Origin: Pseudomonadota bacterium
GTDB taxonomy: Bacteria > Pseudomonadota > Gammaproteobacteria > Xanthomonadales > Xanthomonadaceae
Assembly: GCA_023395465.1 (NCBI GenBank)
Contig: JAEWZE010000059.1
Location: 1-17,935 of the forward strand
Reading direction: 5' to 3'
Length of the DNA stretch: 17,935 nt
In this document: positions 14,412 to 17,935 of the stretch, piece after piece
Layout: each line of letters starts with the position of its first letter
Position numbering within the stretch: position 1 is the first letter of the stretch
Notes under the pieces: model-generated
Told to the model about the DNA's origin: nothing
What the model saw: only the letters and a program-made list of their open reading frames with translations
The model's database searches: none
Program-made: the position numbers and the translations under genes

Positions 14412-15104
14412 ATGTTCGTGTCCGTTCCCACCCGCACCCGCACCTCCCTGCGCTGGGCCACCCCGTTGCTGGCCGCGGCCCTGTGGGCCGCCTTCGTCTG
14501 GGCGATCTCGCGCTCGGACGACAGCCAGCGCGCGCTGATGCTCGAATGGGGCGCGCTGGCGGGCGGACCGGCGAACGCCGACCCCTGGCAGCCGTGGATG
14601 GACGGCGGCCACTGGCTGCGCCTGCTGAGCGCGCTGTTCCTGCACGCCGACTGGGCGCACCTGCTGGGCAACCTGGTGTTCCTGCTGATCTTCGGCCTGC
14701 CCGCGGAGCGGGTGATGGGGCCGTGGCGGTTCCTGGCGCTGTTCTTCCTGGGCGGGGCGCTGGCCAACCTGTTCGCGGTGCTGGTGATCGGCGCCCCCGA
14801 CCGCCTGATCATCGGGGCCAGCGGCGCGGTGTCGGCCCTGATCGGGGCCTACCTGGCGCTGTTCCCGCAGGCCCGGCTGGGGGTGGTGGTGCCGCTGGGC
14901 CTGTTCCTGGAATTCGTGCGCGCGCCGGCCTCGCTGCTGATCGGGGTGTGGGCGGTGCTGCAGGTCGTGTTCGCCTACATCGGCCCGGCCTTCGGCGCGG
15001 TGGCCTGGGCCGCGCACGCGGCCGGCTTCGCCTTCGGGATCGTGTTCGCGATCGCCTCGCGCGGCGCGATCGCGCGGCGGCTGCGGCGCCTGAAAGGGTA
15101 TTGA
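14412..15104 (+). CDS. Rhomboid family intramembrane serine protease
   Basis: This 230-residue membrane protease has the rhomboid catalytic dyad: S137 in GASGAVSA and H202 in AAHAAGF. HADWAHLLGN (78-87) supplies the conserved H-x4-HxxGN element, with H83 and N87. About six hydrophobic helices form the minimal bacterial rhomboid core, and a basic tail RRLRRLKGY ends the protein. It cleaves membrane helices of client proteins; clients cannot be predicted here. AGGTAAGG (14396-14403), eight bases before the ATG, is a good ribosome site and supports this start. Divergent from the FadL-like gene and about 100 bases before the DUF1820 gene, with which it may be co-transcribed. Confidence 0.95.
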   Translation: MFVSVPTRTRTSLRWATPLLAAALWAAFVWAISRSDDSQRALMLEWGALAGGPANADPWQPWMDGGHWLRLLSALFLHADWAHLLGNLVFLLIFGLPAERVMGPWRFLALFFLGGALANLFAVLVIGAPDRLIIGASGAVSALIGAYLALFPQARLGVVVPLGLFLEFVRAPASLLIGVWAVLQVVFAYIGPAFGAVAWAAHAAGFAFGIVFAIASRGAIARRLRRLKGY

Positions 15105-15167
15105 GCCGGCCGCACTGCACTTGCCAACCGGGCCGCGCGCCCTCACGTTCCGGCCGCGCCATCCATC

Positions 15168-15203
15168 CCCGACTCCCGACTCCCGACTCCCGACTCCCGA
15201 CCG
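15168..15203. repeat. CCCGACT heptamer array
   Basis: About five tandem copies of the seven-base unit CCCGACT lie between the rhomboid gene and the DUF1820 gene, ending four bases before the ATG of the latter. The array may affect its translation start. It is the same class as the CCCGATT array at 4011-4033. Confidence 0.85.
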
Positions 15204-15206
15204 TCC

Positions 15207-15527
15207 ATGTCCAAGCCGCTCTACAAGATCAGTTTCCTCAACCACGGCAAGGTCTACGAGCTGTACGCGCGGCGCGTGGAGAGCGGCCGGCTGTGGGGCT
15301 TCGTCGAAGTCGCCGAGCTGGTGTTCGACGTGCACGAAGGGCTGGTGGTCGATCCGACCGAGGAGCGCCTGCGCGACGAGTTCGGCAATACCCGCGCCCT
15401 GCACCTGCCGATGCAGTCGATCCTGCGGGTGGAAGAGGTGGAGAAGAAGGGCCAGTCCGCGATCCGCGACGCCGAATCGGGCGAGAAGGTGGTCACCCCG
15501 TTCCCGCTGCCGGCCAAGCCGCGCTAG
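15207..15527 (+). CDS. DUF1820 family protein
   Basis: A 106-residue soluble protein starting MSKPLYKISFLNHGKVYELY, followed by RRVESGRLWGFVEVAELVFD and ending in a charged tail. These blocks fit DUF1820, a conserved gammaproteobacterial family of unknown function; the length is as usual. No signal peptide or membrane helix is seen, so it is probably cytoplasmic. No normal Shine-Dalgarno is visible because the heptamer repeats occupy that place. It lies between rhomboid and crcB, all in one direction, but gaps of 102 and 144 bases leave operon membership open. Confidence 0.9.
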   Translation: MSKPLYKISFLNHGKVYELYARRVESGRLWGFVEVAELVFDVHEGLVVDPTEERLRDEFGNTRALHLPMQSILRVEEVEKKGQSAIRDAESGEKVVTPFPLPAKPR

Positions 15528-15581
15528 CGACAGGGCGTTCGCGCCGCGTCCGCGCGGCAGAACGATACGACGGCCCCGCCT

Positions 15582-15600
15582 GCACGGGCCCGGCCCGTGC
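15582..15600. terminator. Possible hairpin after the DUF1820 gene
   Basis: GCACGGGC and GCCCGTGC form a perfect 8-bp stem around CCG, 55 bases after the DUF1820 stop and before crcB. There is no T-run, so it may be a weak or factor-dependent terminator, or simply a GC-rich hairpin. Confidence 0.3.
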
Positions 15601-15671
15601 GGCCCGTGCCGATGACGGCCGGCTTGGCCGATACTGGGCGCACGGCCCTGCGGGGCGTCGCGCGCAGACCC

Positions 15672-16067
15672 ATGGCATCGACCCCCACTGCCCTCGCCCT
15701 CGTGGCCGCCGGCGGCGCCGCCGGCTCGCTGGCGCGCTACCTGCTGGCGACCTGGACCCTGCAGGCGGCCGCGCCGCAGAAGTTTCCGGTCGGCACCCTG
15801 CTGGTGAACCTGGCCGGCTGCCTGCTCGCCGGCCTGCTCGCCGGCCTCGCAGAGCGATACCCGGGCTGGCTGACGGAAGAGCTGCGGCTGCTTCTGTTCG
15901 TGGGCGTGCTGGGCGGCTTCACCACGTTCTCGGCATTCGGCCTGGAGACCGTGCAGCTGCTGCGCCGAGGCGAGTGGCTGGTGGCCGGCGGCTACGTCGG
16001 CGCCAGCGTGCTGCTGGGGCTGGCGCTGGTGCTGCTGGGCATCCGCCTGGCAGGTCCGGGCGGCTGA
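15672..16067 (+). CDS. crcB: Fluoride ion channel CrcB/Fluc
   Basis: This 131-residue protein with four hydrophobic helices belongs to the CrcB/Fluc family, which forms dual-topology dimers that release fluoride from the cytoplasm. The motifs are clear: GGAAGSLARY (14-23), PVGTLLVNLAGC (39-50) with N46 and GGFTTFSAFGLE (81-92), the Phe-rich pore region. The frame is open upstream to 15597, but the ATG at 15672 gives the normal family length and a hydrophobic start right away, so I chose it. I found no fluoride riboswitch upstream. It ends opposite the S41 protease, 148 bases away. Confidence 0.94.
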   Translation: MASTPTALALVAAGGAAGSLARYLLATWTLQAAAPQKFPVGTLLVNLAGCLLAGLLAGLAERYPGWLTEELRLLLFVGVLGGFTTFSAFGLETVQLLRRGEWLVAGGYVGASVLLGLALVLLGIRLAGPGG

Positions 16068-16127
16068 TCGCCACGCCGCCGCGCCGGCGGGCTGACGGGC
16101 GGGACGCACCTCGCGACGCAGTCTGCG

Positions 16128-16157
16128 CCAGGCCGATGCGGACCAGGCCAATGCGGA
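16128..16157. repeat. 15-base tandem duplication
   Basis: CCAGGCCGATGCGGA (16128-16142) is followed directly by CCAGGCCAATGCGGA (16143-16157), one base different. It lies in the convergent gap 16068-16215 between crcB and the protease gene, where I see no gene and no clear terminator. Confidence 0.8.
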
Positions 16158-16215
16158 CTACGTCGACGCGGGACCGGCGGGCCAGCGCGGGCCGCGCGGC
16201 GGCGGCGCGCTTCGG

Positions 16216-17883
16216 CTAGTCGCGTGCGGGCGCCGGCGCGGCCGTCTGCGCTGCGGCCCTGGCCGGCGTCGGCTTCTTGAGTTCGGCCAGCGCCGCCTGG
16301 ATCGGACCGTCGCCCGGCAGCACGTTGCCCGCGGTGGTGCCTTCCTCGTCGTCGCCGCGCAGGTGGCCGGGCAGCGTGGCCTCGATCTGGCGCGGCGTGG
16401 TGGCGGCCTCGTCCTCGCCGGCCTCCGGCTCGAGCACGACATCCGGGTCGATCCCGCGCGCCTGGATCGAGCGCCCACTGGGGGTGTAGTAGCGGGCGGT
16501 GGTGAGCTTGACCGCATCGCCGTTGCCCAGCGGCAGCAGGGTCTGCACCGACCCCTTGCCGAAGCTGCGGCTGCCGACGATGCGGGCGCGGCCGTGGTCG
16601 TGCAGGGCGCCGGCCAGCACCTCCGAAGCACTGGCCGAGCCGGCATCGATCAGCACCACCACCGGCGCGCCGTCGAGCAGATCGCCCGGGGTCGCGTTGA
16701 ACTCCGTGTCATTGGCGTCGATGCGGCCGCGGGTGCTGACGATGCGGCCCTTGTCGAGCAGGTCGTCGGCCACGCGCACCGCCGCAGTCAGCAGGCCGCC
16801 GGGATTGCTGCGCAGGTCGATCACCAGTCCGCGCAGGCGGCCGCCCGCCTCGCTACGCAGGCGCGCGACGGTGCGCGAGAAGTCCTCGCCGGTCTCCACC
16901 TGGAAGGCGCTGATGCGCACGTAGCCATAGCCCGGCTCGAGCATGCGGCCGCGCACGCTGGCCACGCGGATCGTCTCGCGCCGCACCGTGATCTGCAGCG
17001 GCTGCGCCTCGCCCTCGCGTACCACGCCGAGTACCAGGCTGCTGCCCGGCGGGCCGCGCAGCGGACCGGCGCCCTCGGCGTCGGCCGGGGTCAGCGCGCG
17101 ACCATCCACCGAGACGATGACGTCGCCGGACCGGATGCCGGCCTTGGCCGCGGGCGTGTCGTCGATCGGCGCGATCACGCGCACCTTGCCGTCGGGCAGC
17201 TGCATGACCTCCACGCCGATCCCGTCGTAGGCGCCGCTGGTGCCTTCGCTGAAGGCTTCGGCCGCGTCCTTGTCCAGGTAGGCGCTGTGCGGATCAAGGT
17301 CGAGCAGCAGGCCGCGGATCGCCGAATCCATCAGCTTGCGGTCCTCGACCGGATCGACATAACCGCCCCGGATCGCGTTGAACAGGCCCACGTAGCGACG
17401 GATTTCCTCCAGCGGCACGCGGGTGGTGGCGCTCTCGACGGCGTCGGGATCGTCGCTGGGGCCGGTAACGCCTTCCTGCGGTTCCTGTGGTTCCTGCCGG
17501 TTCTGCGGTTCCTGCGGGTCCTGTGGTTCCTGCGGTTCCCGCGCCTCTTGCGATTCGCGTTGCGGCGCGTCCTGTTGCTGCGGTTCCGGTTCGGGGGGTT
17601 GCTGCGCGTCCTGGGATTCTTCCAGGCCCTGCGCCGCCTCTGCATCCTGCCGGGGCTCGGACTGGACCTGGCGTTCCTGCGCCTCCGGCGACTGCTGCGC
17701 TGGGGCGGGGGCTTCGCCATCCTGCGCCTGTTGTCCGGAATCCCGCGCCGGCGTCGGCGCTGTCGGTGTGCCGTGCCTCTGGCCCGCCTGGATCCGGAAC
17801 TCCGGATCCTGCGCCTGGATCGGAGACGCGGCCAGCGCCAGCGGCAGCAGGGCAAGCAACAGCGACGGGGTGCGAACGGGCAT
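16216..17883 (-). CDS. S41 family C-terminal processing peptidase (CtpA type) with Q/P/E-rich linker
   Basis: This 555-residue exported serine protease starts with a signal peptide (about 1-24, ending PIQA). Residues about 25-145 are a low-complexity Gln/Pro/Glu stretch. The core follows: the helical part EEIRRYVGLFNAIRGGYVD, the PDZ domain (about 220-305, with GIGVEV and AAKAGIRSGDVI) and the S41 domain. The catalytic triad is visible: S418 in SASASE, K443 in SFGKGSVQ exactly 25 residues on, as in Prc and CtpB, and Q447. The C-terminal tail is acidic, then Ala/Pro-rich. Such proteases act in the periplasm on envelope proteins such as cell-wall hydrolase regulators; the client here is unknown. 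GGAGT at 17895-17891 is a good ribosome site for the start at 17883. An envC-like gene often precedes this family, but it would be outside the window. Confidence 0.94.
   Translation of the reverse strand: MPVRTPSLLLALLPLALAASPIQAQDPEFRIQAGQRHGTPTAPTPARDSGQQAQDGEAPAPAQQSPEAQERQVQSEPRQDAEAAQGLEESQDAQQPPEPEPQQQDAPQRESQEAREPQEPQDPQEPQNRQEPQEPQEGVTGPSDDPDAVESATTRVPLEEIRRYVGLFNAIRGGYVDPVEDRKLMDSAIRGLLLDLDPHSAYLDKDAAEAFSEGTSGAYDGIGVEVMQLPDGKVRVIAPIDDTPAAKAGIRSGDVIVSVDGRALTPADAEGAGPLRGPPGSSLVLGVVREGEAQPLQITVRRETIRVASVRGRMLEPGYGYVRISAFQVETGEDFSRTVARLRSEAGGRLRGLVIDLRSNPGGLLTAAVRVADDLLDKGRIVSTRGRIDANDTEFNATPGDLLDGAPVVVLIDAGSASASEVLAGALHDHGRARIVGSRSFGKGSVQTLLPLGNGDAVKLTTARYYTPSGRSIQARGIDPDVVLEPEAGEDEAATTPRQIEATLPGHLRGDDEEGTTAGNVLPGDGPIQAALAELKKPTPARAAAQTAAPAPARD
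17473..17541. repeat. Coding minisatellite of 9-base units
   Basis: Variants of the nine-base unit GGTTCCTGC run in tandem. On the minus strand they encode about seven imperfect EPQ triplets (residues about 115-137) of the S41 protease. The unit is a multiple of three, so gain or loss of copies would keep the frame. Confidence 0.85.
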
Positions 17884-17935
17884 GCAGGGGACTCCGGAAC
17901 GGGACGGCGCCGATGCGCTCTGGCGCGCGGTGCGA

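Noticed and set aside
15528..15671. Fluoride riboswitch before crcB
   Set aside because: The conserved crcB-motif segments are not present; only a GC-rich hairpin is found.
12555..16151. 1198-residue minus-strand frame spanning several genes
   Set aside because: It is a stop-poor high-GC frame with no family motif that overlaps the FadL gene in another frame and lies antisense to rhomboid, DUF1820 and crcB.

Overview
The window reads as chromosomal DNA from a high-GC gammaproteobacterium, most likely of the Xanthomonadaceae/Lysobacteraceae (Lysobacter, Luteimonas, Xanthomonas or Stenotrophomonas type). I infer this from the gene order of the aa3 oxidase cluster, the GTAG-headed palindromic repeats, the CCCGATT/CCCGACT heptamer repeats between genes and the very high third-position GC. 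No database was searched, so the genus is not fixed.

Left part (96-8320, almost all on the minus strand): a complete aa3-type cytochrome c oxidase locus. In transcription order it holds subunit II, subunit I, a 47-residue membrane protein, the Cox11/CtaG copper chaperone, subunit III, then SURF1, a SCO/thioredoxin-like membrane protein, heme A synthase (CtaA/COX15) and heme O synthase (CtaB/CyoE). Structural genes, copper insertion and heme a synthesis are therefore together. A two-TM DUF2909 protein lies in the opposite direction between subunit III and SURF1. As I remember it, Pseudomonas aeruginosa PA0105-PA0113 has the same order.

Middle (8321-12868): a 436-base divergent spacer, then a large bifunctional proline catabolism gene (putA) on the plus strand. 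The gene carries an in-frame insertion made of back-to-back hairpins inside its proline dehydrogenase domain. It is followed by about 790 bases with no gene. That stretch holds a 6-7 unit tandem array of GTAG-type palindromes, the first of which supplies the putA stop codon, then a 185-base inverted repeat with 26-base perfect arms, then a strong bidirectional terminator.

Right part (12869-17883): a FadL-family outer-membrane channel (minus), a rhomboid protease, a DUF1820 protein and a CrcB/Fluc fluoride channel (all plus), and a CtpA-type S41 processing protease (minus) with an unusual Q/P/E-rich linker.

I see no tRNA, rRNA, CRISPR array, transposase or phage gene. The genes are ordinary housekeeping functions. 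The unusual content is the repeat biology, above all palindromic DNA that appears to have entered the putA reading frame and is now translated.
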